A model generated the notes under the pieces. The model ran no database searches. It worked only from the letters and a program-made list of their open reading frames with translations, and was not told where the DNA came from. From Bryobacterales bacterium (GTDB taxonomy: Bacteria; Acidobacteriota; Terriglobia; Bryobacterales; Bryobacteraceae): DNA of 39,333 bases. The DNA is taken from assembly GCA_016789755.1 (NCBI GenBank), contig JAEUQG010000075.1, positions 1 through 39,333 of the forward strand. The letters are read 5' to 3'. A program made the position numbers and the translations under genes. Position 1 is the stretch's first letter; the number at the start of each line of letters is the position of its first letter. Below are positions 18,168 through 25,522 of the stretch, in pieces.

Positions 18168-18207
18168 GGTGGGAACTTTCAGTGTACCAGACCGGGCGCG
18201 GGGGCGA

Positions 18208-18975
18208 TCAGAGAACTTTGGCGAGGACACCGCCATCGACGACCATGGTAGTGCCGGTGATGTAGCTGCCGGCGTCGCTGGCGAGCAGGAGGGCGGGGCC
18301 GATGATTTCTTCGGGGTTTCCCCAGCGGCCGAGGGCGGTGCGTCCGGTGAACTGCTGCTTCTGATCGGGGGTGAGGATCTTCATGGGGAGGTCCGTGAGG
18401 AAGGGGCCGGGGGAGATGCAGTTGACGGTGATGCCGAAGGGTCCGAGGTCGATGGCGGTGGCGCGGGCCATGCCGATGAGGGCGGATTTGGTGGCGCAAT
18501 AGACGTTGCGTCCCTCTTTACCGCCCAAGCCGAGGACGCTGGAGATGTTGATAATGCGCCCCCAGCGGCGGTCCTTCATTTGCGGGACCAGGGCGCGGGT
18601 GAGGCGCATGCAGCCGGTGAGGTTGAGTTCGATGATGCGGTCCCAATCGTCGTCGTTGACCTGGTCGATGGCCTGGGGTACGTTGGAGCCGGCGTTATTG
18701 ACGAGGATGTCGACGCGGCCGAAGCGGCGGAGGGTTTCGGCGGCAAGGTGGGAGACCTGATCGCGCTGGGTCATGTCGGTGCAGAGCCATTCGACGTTGG
18801 CGTCGAGGCCATGGCGCACTTCTTCGGCCGCGGCGCGCAGTTCTTCTTCGCTGCGGCTGGCGAGCATTACGGAGGCTCCGTTTTCGGCGAAGCCACGGGC
18901 CATTGCTTTTCCGAGGCCGCGTCCGCCGCCGGTGATGAGCGCAACTTTGCCGGTGAGATCGAAGCGATTGTGCAT
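18208..18975 (-). CDS. Short-chain dehydrogenase/reductase, gluconate 5-dehydrogenase-like
   Basis: From ATG 18975 the protein has 255 residues starting [20 protein letters not shown]. The NAD(P) motif TGGGRGLG lies at residues 15-22, the NNAG motif at 93-96, and the catalytic Ser (NISS), Tyr159 and Lys163 (YCATK) are intact. The closing [14 protein letters not shown] is standard for classical SDRs. The opening [13 protein letters not shown] and the overall pattern are closest in my memory to gluconate 5-dehydrogenases and related sugar-acid or ketoacyl reductases; the exact substrate cannot be read. It is the first gene before purQ, 40 bases away, and is divergent from a sulfatase with a 44-base gap. 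The longer frame to 19047 would overlap the sulfatase and is rejected. Confidence 0.9.
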   Translation of the reverse strand: MHNRFDLTGKVALITGGGRGLGKAMARGFAENGASVMLASRSEEELRAAAEEVRHGLDANVEWLCTDMTQRDQVSHLAAETLRRFGRVDILVNNAGSNVPQAIDQVNDDDWDRIIELNLTGCMRLTRALVPQMKDRRWGRIINISSVLGLGGKEGRNVYCATKSALIGMARATAIDLGPFGITVNCISPGPFLTDLPMKILTPDQKQQFTGRTALGRWGNPEEIIGPALLLASDAGSYITGTTMVVDGGVLAKVL

Positions 18976-18989
18976 GCGAGTCCACGATT

Positions 18990-19009
18990 GTATCATCCGC
19001 ATTTGATAC
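18990..19009. promoter_or_regulatory. Inverted repeat GTATCA-N8-TGATAC in divergent promoter region
   Basis: A perfect 6-bp inverted repeat with an 8-bp spacer sits in the 44-base gap between the SDR and sulfatase starts. Its size fits a dimeric repressor site acting on both genes. On the minus strand it contains GATACAAT, which could double as a -10 box for the SDR-pur run. Function is inferred from position only. Confidence 0.45.
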
Positions 19010-19019
19010 CTTACCGTTG

Positions 19020-20405
19020 ATGAACCGCAGAGCATTTCTGGGCACATTGGGGGCGGCGGCGATGCAGCCGGCGCGGCGCCCCAACGTTGTATTCATACTG
19101 GCGGACGATCTGGGGTGGGGCGATTTGCCTTGCTACGGGCACCGCAATACGGTGGCGCACGGAGGGTGGCTGGTGCGGGGGGAACTGAAGATGCCGCACC
19201 TTGACCGCATGGCGCGCGAAGGCACGCTGTTCACACAGTTTTACGTGGCTTCGGCGGTGTGTTCGCCGAGCCGGGCGGGGTTCCTGACCGGTCAATTCCC
19301 ATCGAAGCTGGGGATTCACGACTACCTGGCGACGCCGGATTTGAATCGCAAGCGCGGGGTGCGGGATTCACTGGATCCGTCGGTCGCAACACTGCCGGCG
19401 CTGTTGCGGAGGGCGGGTTACGCCACGGGGCACTTCGGCAAGTGGCACCTGTCGAGCGGGGCGAACGCTCCGAAGCCGGAAGAATACGGGCTGGACGTTT
19501 ACGATGAATGCACGCGGGGGCAGAAGGAGCGTCCGCTGTCGAGCGAACGGATTGCCGATGCGGCGATAGGGTTTATCGAGGCCAACCGGGCGCGTCCGTT
19601 TTATCTGAATTTGTGGCTGCACGATCCGCACTCTCCTCTGCATCCGAGCGATGAATCGATGGCGGTTTACAAAGAGCTGTCGCCGCGGTGGGGGACGCAT
19701 CGCGGAGCGATGGAGGTTTACTACGGGGTGCTGACGGAGATGGACCGGCAGATTGGGCGCGTTCTGGCGAAGCTGGATGAAAGCGGCTTGTCGAGCGATA
19801 CGATTGTTGTGTTTTCGAGCGATAACGGGCCGGAGTCAGGATTGATTCCGTTTGTTTCGCATTATGGGGGCGCGGCAAGCGCGGGTCCGTTCCGGGGCTT
19901 GAAGCGCAGCCTGTATGAAGGCGGCATCCGGACGCCATGGATGGTGCGCTGGCCGCAACATACGCCGGCGGGCAGGGTGGACAACGACACGGTTTTTGCG
20001 GCGGTGGATTTTCTGCCGACGGTGGCGAAGCTGGCCGGTGTCAGTGTGCCGGCGGGGGTCGATGGGCAGGATCTTTCCGGAGCTTTGCTGGGCAAGCGGG
20101 CGCAGCGAACGACGCCGCTGTTGTGGGAAAACCGCTATCCGGTGTACGGGCATGTACTGGACCAAAGCCCGATGCTGGCGGTACGGGAAGGGAGGTGGAA
20201 ACTGCTGCTGAACCCTGACCGTTCGCGGATGGAGCTGTATGACATCCCCAACGACCCGAGCGAGATGAACAATCTGGCAGGGCAGCAGAGCGGAGTTGCG
20301 AAGAGGCTTGCGTCGAAGGCTATCGAGTGGCAGAAGACGCTGCCGCCCGGTCCGGTCGACCGCGATGCCGGGAAGACAACATATGCATGGCCCGGGGGGC
20401 GTTGA
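19020..20405 (+). CDS. FGly-dependent sulfatase (arylsulfatase A-like), exported
   Basis: From ATG 19020 the protein has 461 residues; a TTG one codon earlier is an alternative. The N-terminus MNRRAFLGTLGAAA resembles a Tat-type leader. RPNVVFILADDLGWGD supplies metal ligands Asp29 and Asp30, and VCSPSRAGFLTG carries the C-x-P-x-R signature with Cys81 to be converted to formylglycine by an FGE-type enzyme. FGKWHL, HDPHSPLH and FSSDNGPE give the remaining active-site Lys, His and Asp/Asn residues. It hydrolyses a sulfate ester, but the substrate (glycan or aryl) cannot be told. No maturation enzyme is in the window. It is convergent with the amidase, with stops directly abutting. Confidence 0.93.
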   Translation: MNRRAFLGTLGAAAMQPARRPNVVFILADDLGWGDLPCYGHRNTVAHGGWLVRGELKMPHLDRMAREGTLFTQFYVASAVCSPSRAGFLTGQFPSKLGIHDYLATPDLNRKRGVRDSLDPSVATLPALLRRAGYATGHFGKWHLSSGANAPKPEEYGLDVYDECTRGQKERPLSSERIADAAIGFIEANRARPFYLNLWLHDPHSPLHPSDESMAVYKELSPRWGTHRGAMEVYYGVLTEMDRQIGRVLAKLDESGLSSDTIVVFSSDNGPESGLIPFVSHYGGAASAGPFRGLKRSLYEGGIRTPWMVRWPQHTPAGRVDNDTVFAAVDFLPTVAKLAGVSVPAGVDGQDLSGALLGKRAQRTTPLLWENRYPVYGHVLDQSPMLAVREGRWKLLLNPDRSRMELYDIPNDPSEMNNLAGQQSGVAKRLASKAIEWQKTLPPGPVDRDAGKTTYAWPGGR

Positions 20406-22067
20406 TTACGACAGGGGCGGATGCTGGAGGTGCCATTGGGTAGCCTGCTGATAGGCCATGGCGACGCGCATGGGGTCGCCTTCGCGGCAGAGTTTTCCGG
20501 TGAAGACCAAACCATAGGGCAGCTTGTTGTGAAAGCCGCAGGGGACCACGATCTGCGGGTGGCCGGTGAGGTTGGCGATGCTCATGAGGGGGCCCGCGTA
20601 GGGATGACCGACAAGGACATCCCAGTCGTTGAAGAAGGAGTCCATCTGCTTCATCTGCAGGGTGCGGGCGCGGCAGGCGCGGATGTATTCGACGGCGGGG
20701 ATGAGGCGTGAACTGCGGAAGGAGTTGGGCCATGCTCCGGCACTCTGGTCTTTGAGTTGATCGACACCGCCGTTGCGGGTGAGGTCATCGAACGCCGCTG
20801 CGCCTTCGGCGCTGAGGATGGTGCGAATGACCGAGAGATCGAGGGAAGGGAGTTCGACGGGCTGCGTGGCGGCCCCTGCCCGGCGCAGATCGGCAAGGGC
20901 CTGATTGTAGATTTTTTTCTCCTCGTCCTTGAGGCTATCGAAATCCTTTTGGACAAGGCCGATGCGCAGGCCTTTGAGGCCGAGGCGCGGGGTCCAATCG
21001 AAGGGCGCGTCGAGGGTGGAGGGATCGCGGCCATCGGGGCCGTAGATGGCGTGGAGAACCAAGGCGCAATCCTCGACGGTGCGGCAGATGGGGCCGATCT
21101 TATCGAGGGTCCAACTGAGGGCCATTGCACCGTGGCGGCTGACGCGGCCGTAGGTGGGACGCAGGCCGGTGGTTCCGCAGCGGATGGACGGGGAAATGAT
21201 GGAGCCGAGGGTTTCGGTTCCGATGCTGAATGCGACCAGGCCGGCGGCGGTGGCGGAGGCCGATCCGGCGGAAGAGCCGCTGGAGGTGCGCTCGGTATCC
21301 CAAGGTGTTCTGGTCATGCCGCGGAACCAGAGGCCGCCCATGGCGAGGGCGCCCATGGACAGTTTCGCGACGAGCACGGCGCCGGCTTTTTCCAGGCGTT
21401 CTACGACGGTGGCGTCGTAGTCGAGGACTTGGTTTTGGAAGGGTTCGGCGCCATAGGTGGTGGGGATACCTTTGGTGGCGAGGAGGTCCTTAGCTCCCCA
21501 GGGGATGCCGTGGAGCGGGCCGCGATAGCGTCCGCGGCGGAGTTCGGTATCGGCGCGGCGGGCCTGATCGAGGGCGAGGTCTTCGGTCAGGGTGATGGTG
21601 CAATTCAATTTGGGGCTGAATTGTTTCAAACGTTCCAGGTACATCCTGGTTAGAGCGGTGGAGGTGATTTTCCGGGCCTTGAGCAGAGCGCCAAGGCTGG
21701 TTACGGGCCAGAACGAGAGATCCTCGATGTTCTTCCAATCGGTGCGCACTTTGGTGCGCGAGGGTTGAAAGCGCGGTTTGGCGTTCTTTGCGGCGGGTGG
21801 AGTATTGGGGCGGAAGGTGAAGGCGGGCGATGTTTCGAGAGGCAGTTCGATTTTCCGCAAGGCGTCGAAGTTTCCGCGGGCGCGGTTGACGTTGGCGAGC
21901 ATCATTTCGATTTGGGGTTCGCTGAATTCGAGGCCTAACACCTTCAAGGCCGCGGCCAGCGTTGCTTTGTCGATGGCCGGCGGGGTGCTGCCGCCCTGCT
22001 GCATCGATGCGCCGGCGGGCGCCGCGGCCAGCGCGGCGAGCATCTGAAACCACTCTCTGCGTTCCAT
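20406..22067 (-). CDS. Amidase-signature family hydrolase
   Basis: The 553-residue protein has the amidase signature fold with a Ser-cisSer-Lys triad: Lys193 in GAKDLLATKG, the cis-Ser near 265 in SSGSSAGSA, and nucleophile Ser289 in GTETLGSI. The N-terminus MERREWFQMLAALAAAPAGA suggests an exported or membrane-anchored form, and about 100 residues precede the core, longer than GatA. It lacks GatB/GatC neighbours and is therefore not the tRNA amidotransferase subunit. The start has GGAG about ten bases upstream. It is the third gene after the dienelactone hydrolase-like and esterase genes on the same strand, 20 bases after the esterase stop. Likely acts on an amide in a catabolic setting. Confidence 0.92.
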   Translation of the reverse strand: MERREWFQMLAALAAAPAGASMQQGGSTPPAIDKATLAAALKVLGLEFSEPQIEMMLANVNRARGNFDALRKIELPLETSPAFTFRPNTPPAAKNAKPRFQPSRTKVRTDWKNIEDLSFWPVTSLGALLKARKITSTALTRMYLERLKQFSPKLNCTITLTEDLALDQARRADTELRRGRYRGPLHGIPWGAKDLLATKGIPTTYGAEPFQNQVLDYDATVVERLEKAGAVLVAKLSMGALAMGGLWFRGMTRTPWDTERTSSGSSAGSASATAAGLVAFSIGTETLGSIISPSIRCGTTGLRPTYGRVSRHGAMALSWTLDKIGPICRTVEDCALVLHAIYGPDGRDPSTLDAPFDWTPRLGLKGLRIGLVQKDFDSLKDEEKKIYNQALADLRRAGAATQPVELPSLDLSVIRTILSAEGAAAFDDLTRNGGVDQLKDQSAGAWPNSFRSSRLIPAVEYIRACRARTLQMKQMDSFFNDWDVLVGHPYAGPLMSIANLTGHPQIVVPCGFHNKLPYGLVFTGKLCREGDPMRVAMAYQQATQWHLQHPPLS

Positions 22068-22087
22068 TGCGAGGGACTCCCTGATGG

Positions 22088-22822
22088 TTAGAAAAACTTA
22101 CGGGCCATTTGTTGCCACCACGGCCAGTCGTGCCCGGCGCCGTCGCCCCAGACGTCGAGGTAGTGGGGAATGCCCTTCTTGTTGAGGATACCGGAGAGTT
22201 TGAAATTGGCGTCGAGACAAGGATCGTGCTCGCCGGTAGCAAGCACCAGGCGGAGCCCTTCGCGGTAGAGACTGAGGTACCAATCGTCTTCGAGGTTGCG
22301 AAGGTACTCGGGGGGATTGTGGAAGTAGACATCCTGATCCCAATAGCCGTCTAAATAGCCGCGAATGTCGAAGGCGCCGCCCATGCTGACGCAGGTGTGG
22401 ACAATGTCCGGATGGCGCAGGGCGAAGTTCACGGCGTGATAACCGCCGAAGCTGCATCCGGTAACGGCGATACGGTCCGTCTGTGCGCGATTGCGGATCA
22501 TGGGGACGATTTCGGAAAGGATGTGCTGTTCCCACTGCATGTGCCGTTCGATGCGGAGCCGCGGGGGGACGGAGGTGTTGTTCCAGGTTTCGGCATCGAG
22601 GCTATCGACGCAGAAGGCGCGCAGGCGGCCGGCGTCGTATTTGTGAGTCAAGGCGGCGATCATGCCACGGTCCTCGTATTCGTAAAAGCGCCCCAGGAAA
22701 GACGGGAAGACGAGCACAGGGGGACCGTCGTGGCCGAAGACGAGGATTTCCATGTCGCGCTGCAAAGCGGGACTGTACCAGTGATGATATTCGCGGTTCA
22801 TGAAGGGAAAGGGTCCCTTCAT
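22088..22822 (-). CDS. Esterase D/PF00756-type alpha/beta hydrolase
   Basis: The 244-residue product is an alpha/beta hydrolase with nucleophile Ser124 in GCSFGGYHA, acid Asp200 in GEHDPCLD and His231 in GHDWPWW. This is the pattern of the putative-esterase family (esterase D, mycolyltransferase-like). No signal peptide is seen, so it is probably cytosolic. Two starts are possible, 22822 and 22801 (MNREYHHWYSP); both lie in the arms of one perfect hairpin, and neither has a normal Shine-Dalgarno site. It lies 15 bases after the dienelactone hydrolase-like gene and 20 before the amidase gene, so the three probably share a transcript. Confidence 0.88.
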   Translation of the reverse strand: MKGPFPFMNREYHHWYSPALQRDMEILVFGHDGPPVLVFPSFLGRFYEYEDRGMIAALTHKYDAGRLRAFCVDSLDAETWNNTSVPPRLRIERHMQWEQHILSEIVPMIRNRAQTDRIAVTGCSFGGYHAVNFALRHPDIVHTCVSMGGAFDIRGYLDGYWDQDVYFHNPPEYLRNLEDDWYLSLYREGLRLVLATGEHDPCLDANFKLSGILNKKGIPHYLDVWGDGAGHDWPWWQQMARKFF

Positions 22823-22823
22823 G
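22799..22823 (-). promoter_or_regulatory. Perfect 10-bp hairpin over the esterase start codons
   Basis: The plus strand reads CATGAAGGGA, a 5-base loop AAGGG, then TCCCTTCATG: arms are 22799-22808 and 22814-22823. In the minus-strand message the ATG at 22822 sits in the first arm and the ATG at 22801 in the second. A stem of this strength would be expected to hinder initiation at either codon unless opened by upstream translation. Confidence 0.6.
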
Positions 22824-22837
22824 CTAGCAAGCGGTAC

Positions 22838-23734
22838 TTAGCCCAGGTGGGTGTAGAAGAACTCGATTGTTTTGTTCCAGGCCTCACAGGCGGCCTTGGC
22901 ATTGAAGGCGGCGCCGGTGTCGTTGTTGAAGGCATGGCCGACGTTCTCCCAGACGTGGAAGCCGAAGCGTTTCTGGACGGCGTTCATGGCGGCGATGGTG
23001 GTGGCGCCTTGGGCTGTCAGGTTACGGTCGGTTTGCGCGTAGTGGCAGAGCATTTGGCCGTGAATGTTGGGGATCTGATCGAGAGCGGGAGGGGCGCCGT
23101 AGTAGACGACGTTGGCGCGGGTGGTTTCCCCGCTCGATGCGAGCATCCAGACGTTGGCTCCACCGGCGCAGAAGCCGACGGTTCCGATGCTGTCGAACAC
23201 ATCGGGCAAGGTGCGGAGATAGGCAACCGCTTTGCGAAGATCGGCAAGACGGCCGGCGGGAGTGGTGCGGCCGTAAGCCGCGGTTTGCTGGGCGGGGTCG
23301 GTGAACTGGTCGGTGCCGCCCTGGCGGGAGAGGAGGTCGATGCCGAGCGCGATGTATCCGGCGCGGGCGACGCGGCGGGTGACATCCTTGATGTGTTCGT
23401 TCAAGCCGCGGTTTTCGTGGATGACGAGGACGGCGGGGATGGGGTCGGTGACGTCGCGCTTGGGCTTGACGAGGTAGGCGAAGAGGGGGGACTCGTCGCC
23501 GGCGAACTGGACGTCCTGGGTGACGATGTCCGGGGCATCGGCGGGGACGCGGAGATCGGTGGAGCAGGAGGCGCCCTGCTGGGCGCGCAAGGGAGCGCCC
23601 ATGTTGTTTAATGCAGCGCTCACGATGGCGACGCCGCCAGCGATCTTGCGCGCGCGGCGAATCATTTCGCGACGGCTGAAAGCGCCATCTACATAAAGAT
23701 GTGCGAGCTCATGTGCTTCTTTGTGATCGTTCAT
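22838..23734 (-). CDS. Dienelactone hydrolase-family protein, Tat-exported
   Basis: From ATG 23734 the product has 298 residues; GAGGTG just upstream supports this start over the GTG two codons before. Near residue 20 the twin-arginine motif SRREMI precedes a hydrophobic helix (GGVAIVSAAL), so export by Tat is likely. The catalytic triad of carboxymethylenebutenolidases is intact: Cys189 (GFCAGG), Asp236 (AQTDRN) and His267 (VGHAFNN), with HENRGLNEHI as the usual oxyanion-side motif. It would hydrolyse a lactone or ester; the true substrate is unknown, since Tat-exported members are common in soil bacteria and not restricted to chloroaromatic pathways. First gene of the three-hydrolase run. 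Confidence 0.9.
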   Translation of the reverse strand: MNDHKEAHELAHLYVDGAFSRREMIRRARKIAGGVAIVSAALNNMGAPLRAQQGASCSTDLRVPADAPDIVTQDVQFAGDESPLFAYLVKPKRDVTDPIPAVLVIHENRGLNEHIKDVTRRVARAGYIALGIDLLSRQGGTDQFTDPAQQTAAYGRTTPAGRLADLRKAVAYLRTLPDVFDSIGTVGFCAGGANVWMLASSGETTRANVVYYGAPPALDQIPNIHGQMLCHYAQTDRNLTAQGATTIAAMNAVQKRFGFHVWENVGHAFNNDTGAAFNAKAACEAWNKTIEFFYTHLG

Positions 23735-23775
23735 AGCCACCTCATAAAAGAATCGATACTACAGGGAGTGTGACT

Positions 23776-23781
23776 ATTATA
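23776..23781 (-). promoter_or_regulatory. Probable -10 box for the three-hydrolase operon
   Basis: The minus strand reads TATAAT, a perfect sigma-70 -10 hexamer, about 41 bases before the dienelactone hydrolase-like start codon. I see no good -35 hexamer at 16-18 bases, so an activator or extended -10 may be involved. Confidence 0.5.
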
Positions 23782-23809
23782 TAGCGCAATTACGCGGCTT
23801 CCTGTTGTG

Positions 23810-23826
23810 GCGGCGGCTGGCGCCGC
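23810..23826 (-). terminator. GC-rich hairpin at the end of the PepSY gene pair
   Basis: Arms GCGGCG and CGCCGC enclose a 5-base loop directly after the stop codon of the second PepSY-type gene. There is no U tract, so it is a weak candidate for an intrinsic terminator or an RNA 3'-end stabiliser. Confidence 0.3.
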
Positions 23827-24425
23827 TAGAGCGTGAACAGGAAGAGGGCGAAGGCGGCAAATCCGCTGAGCAAGGCCACCCAGCCCCACTTGCGCAACGC
23901 GGGCAGGGTCCACCACATGTAGAGACCGGTGGCGATCCAGAGGAGCATGGCGAAGCAGACGACGTCGATCAGTATCGACCAGAAGAGCTGGAGCGGGTCA
24001 TCGTGGCGAAAGCCGCCGCGGGCATGCATGCCGGTGAGGAACTGATCGAAACGGAAGCGGCGGTCTTCGACGGTGATGCGATTCTCGGCGGGGTAATAGC
24101 GGGCGCGGGCGGCGTGGAGAAATGTGGCGGCGTAGATTTCGATATGGTTGCCGCCGGGCGGACGGTAGGCGCCATAGGCGCCGCTCAAGCGGAGGTCACC
24201 GGCGACCTTCGTTGCCAGCGGGCGGAGATCGCCTTGGGGTACGGCAACCTGGTAGGGACGCTCATAGCGGAGCGTCCACAGCGGGATGCCTTTTTTCTGG
24301 TCGAGGTCGTTGAAGTACTGGTTGTGGCTGAAGGGAATGGAGCTGACGCCGTACATGAGGAACCAGGGAAGAAGCACGAGCGCCAGATAGAGGTGAGTGC
24401 GGCGGTTGAGGTGAGGGAACTTCAT
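23826..24425 (-). CDS. Small PepSY-associated TM protein, paralogue 2
   Basis: From ATG 24425 the product has 199 residues. TM1 follows RRTHLYLALVLLPWFLMYG; a periplasmic PepSY-like segment follows (residues about 40-140), then IDVVCFAMLLWIATGLYMWW and a last C-terminal helix ending FALFLFTL. It is clearly a paralogue of the gene directly upstream, sharing the RRTH-x-Y-x-AL leader, a M(H/R)xRxGF motif before TM2 and the final tail. Its ATG overlaps the stop of that gene by four bases, so translation is coupled. Full PepSY_TM proteins are 350-500 residues and often linked to iron uptake or reduction; these are the short form. Function unknown. Confidence 0.85.
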   Translation of the reverse strand: MKFPHLNRRTHLYLALVLLPWFLMYGVSSIPFSHNQYFNDLDQKKGIPLWTLRYERPYQVAVPQGDLRPLATKVAGDLRLSGAYGAYRPPGGNHIEIYAATFLHAARARYYPAENRITVEDRRFRFDQFLTGMHARGGFRHDDPLQLFWSILIDVVCFAMLLWIATGLYMWWTLPALRKWGWVALLSGFAAFALFLFTL

Positions 24426-25012
24426 ATGGTCACCACGAAGAGCGCGAACAAGGCGGCGCCCGCGGCCAGGCAGATTGCGCCCACTTTGCGGGTGACCTTC
24501 AGTTCCCACCACATCCAGAGCCCGGAGAGGGCCCAGAAGACGATGGCGGCGATCACCAGGTCGACGCTGAAGGCCCATGCATCTTCGAGGAAGTAGGGGT
24601 GTTGAAAGCCGCGGCGGCGATGCATGCGTTCGAGGAATGCCGAGCTTTCAAACTCCATCCGTTCGATGGCCACTTTTCGATCGGCGGGAGTGTAGGTAAT
24701 GCGGCGCGGGGTTAGGGGGTCTTGCCGCAGGATGGTGATCCGCTGCGTGTCGTTGGGCCGTTGCACGTTGTGCGCGCCATCCATGTCGAGCGAGGCGAGC
24801 AACTGGGCGGCGATGTCGCGGGGTTTCGCGCCCTGCGGAAAAACACCGTCGTAGGTGAATTCGCGTTCCGGTGTGAAGCGCGGCTGGGACGGGCCGTCGT
24901 GGAGATGTTCGCGATGATTCATGGCCGCGGTGCTGAGGGTGTACATCAGCATCCATGGCGTGAGGAACAACGCCACGTACATATGCGTGCGGCGCAGGAG
25001 TCTGGAAACCAT
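24422..25012 (-). CDS. Small PepSY-associated TM protein, paralogue 1
   Basis: The 196-residue product starts MVSRLLRRTHMYVALFLTPW and has the same plan as its downstream paralogue: one N-terminal helix, a periplasmic segment of about 115 residues with FLERMHRRRGF near its end, then two C-terminal helices (VDLVIAAIVFWALSGLWMWW and the tail ending FALFVVTI). The start has no Shine-Dalgarno; instead a perfect 10-bp hairpin occupies that position. It follows the orphan winged-helix regulator by 45 bases on the same strand, so the three genes probably form a unit. The pair may work as a heterodimer, which is inference from tandem duplication and coupling. Confidence 0.85.
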   Translation of the reverse strand: MVSRLLRRTHMYVALFLTPWMLMYTLSTAAMNHREHLHDGPSQPRFTPEREFTYDGVFPQGAKPRDIAAQLLASLDMDGAHNVQRPNDTQRITILRQDPLTPRRITYTPADRKVAIERMEFESSAFLERMHRRRGFQHPYFLEDAWAFSVDLVIAAIVFWALSGLWMWWELKVTRKVGAICLAAGAALFALFVVTI

Positions 25013-25015
25013 TGT

Positions 25016-25048
25016 GAAAGCGAGTTTACAACAGCCGGACTCGCTTTC
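25016..25048 (-). promoter_or_regulatory. Perfect 10-bp hairpin before PepSY paralogue 1
   Basis: Plus-strand arms GAAAGCGAGT (25016-25025) and ACTCGCTTTC (25039-25048) enclose a 13-base loop. The stem ends three bases before the ATG of the first PepSY-type gene, exactly where a ribosome binding site should be, and no U tract follows. A role in translational control or as a binding site is more likely than termination. Confidence 0.6.
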
Positions 25049-25057
25049 GTGCCGCGT

Positions 25058-25429
25058 TTAGACGGCCACCAGTTCGGGCATGAAGGTCATGTAGTTGCGC
25101 GGCTCGCGGAAGCGCTGGAAGCGGTAGCCGACGCCGAAGATGGTCTCGATATAGGTATCGCCGTAGGGGAACAGTTTCTTGCGAAGGCGGCGGATGTGGA
25201 CATCGAGAGTGCGGGTACGGATGTCTTTGCCGTAGCCCCAGATGCGCTCAAGAAGGATGTCGCGCGGGACAATTTCGCCGGCGTTTTCGACGAGCAACGC
25301 GAGCAATTCGTGCTCTTTTTTGGTGAGAATGATTTCGCGTAGGTCTACATAGGCCGAAGTATTGCCGTGATCGAACAACAGGTGCTCGTCGCGGTAAGCG
25401 TTTCCCGCGGCGGCTGCGGATTGAAACAT
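25058..25429 (-). CDS. Receiver-less OmpR/PhoB-type winged-helix regulator
   Basis: The 123-residue protein consists almost entirely of a C-terminal effector domain of the OmpR/PhoB family: LTKKEHELLALLVENAGEIV (about residues 35-54), the recognition-helix motif RTRTLDVHIRRLRKKL and the wing IETIFGVGYRF. No receiver domain or phospho-acceptor Asp precedes it, and no histidine kinase is nearby. The N-terminal 20 residues look unstructured. It is the first gene before the two PepSY-type membrane proteins. An 11-bp-spaced direct repeat lies 63-81 bases upstream, the kind of site such proteins bind, so autoregulation is a reasonable inference. It may be a full small regulator and not a fragment, because the start is intact and nothing resembling a receiver is encoded upstream. 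Confidence 0.9.
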   Translation of the reverse strand: MFQSAAAAGNAYRDEHLLFDHGNTSAYVDLREIILTKKEHELLALLVENAGEIVPRDILLERIWGYGKDIRTRTLDVHIRRLRKKLFPYGDTYIETIFGVGYRFQRFREPRNYMTFMPELVAV

Positions 25430-25491
25430 TCTGATCTACCCCCGTTCTACAAACTGATACTACGGGGCATACGAAAAAAGGTCGTGGGCAG

Positions 25492-25510
25492 AATGTAAAA
25501 AAAATGTAAA
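25492..25510 (-). promoter_or_regulatory. Direct repeat TTTACATT with 11-bp period (Pho-box-like)
   Basis: On the minus strand TTTACATT occurs twice, at 25510-25503 and 25499-25492, exactly 11 bp apart. OmpR/PhoB-type winged-helix dimers bind head-to-tail repeats with this period. It lies in the 93-base gap upstream of the regulator gene. Confidence 0.6.
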
Positions 25511-25522
25511 TTCGCGAGGATG

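Noticed and set aside
18976-19047. Longer SDR start
   Set aside because: It would overlap the divergent sulfatase start and add residues not typical of SDRs.
20406-22067. Amidase as GatA of the tRNA amidotransferase
   Set aside because: It has an export-like leader and a long N-terminal extension, with no gatB or gatC nearby; it sits in a hydrolase operon.
25058-25429. Winged-helix gene as a truncated two-component response regulator pseudogene
   Set aside because: The start is intact, the domain is complete, and no receiver or kinase remnant lies upstream; the gap instead holds promoter-like elements.
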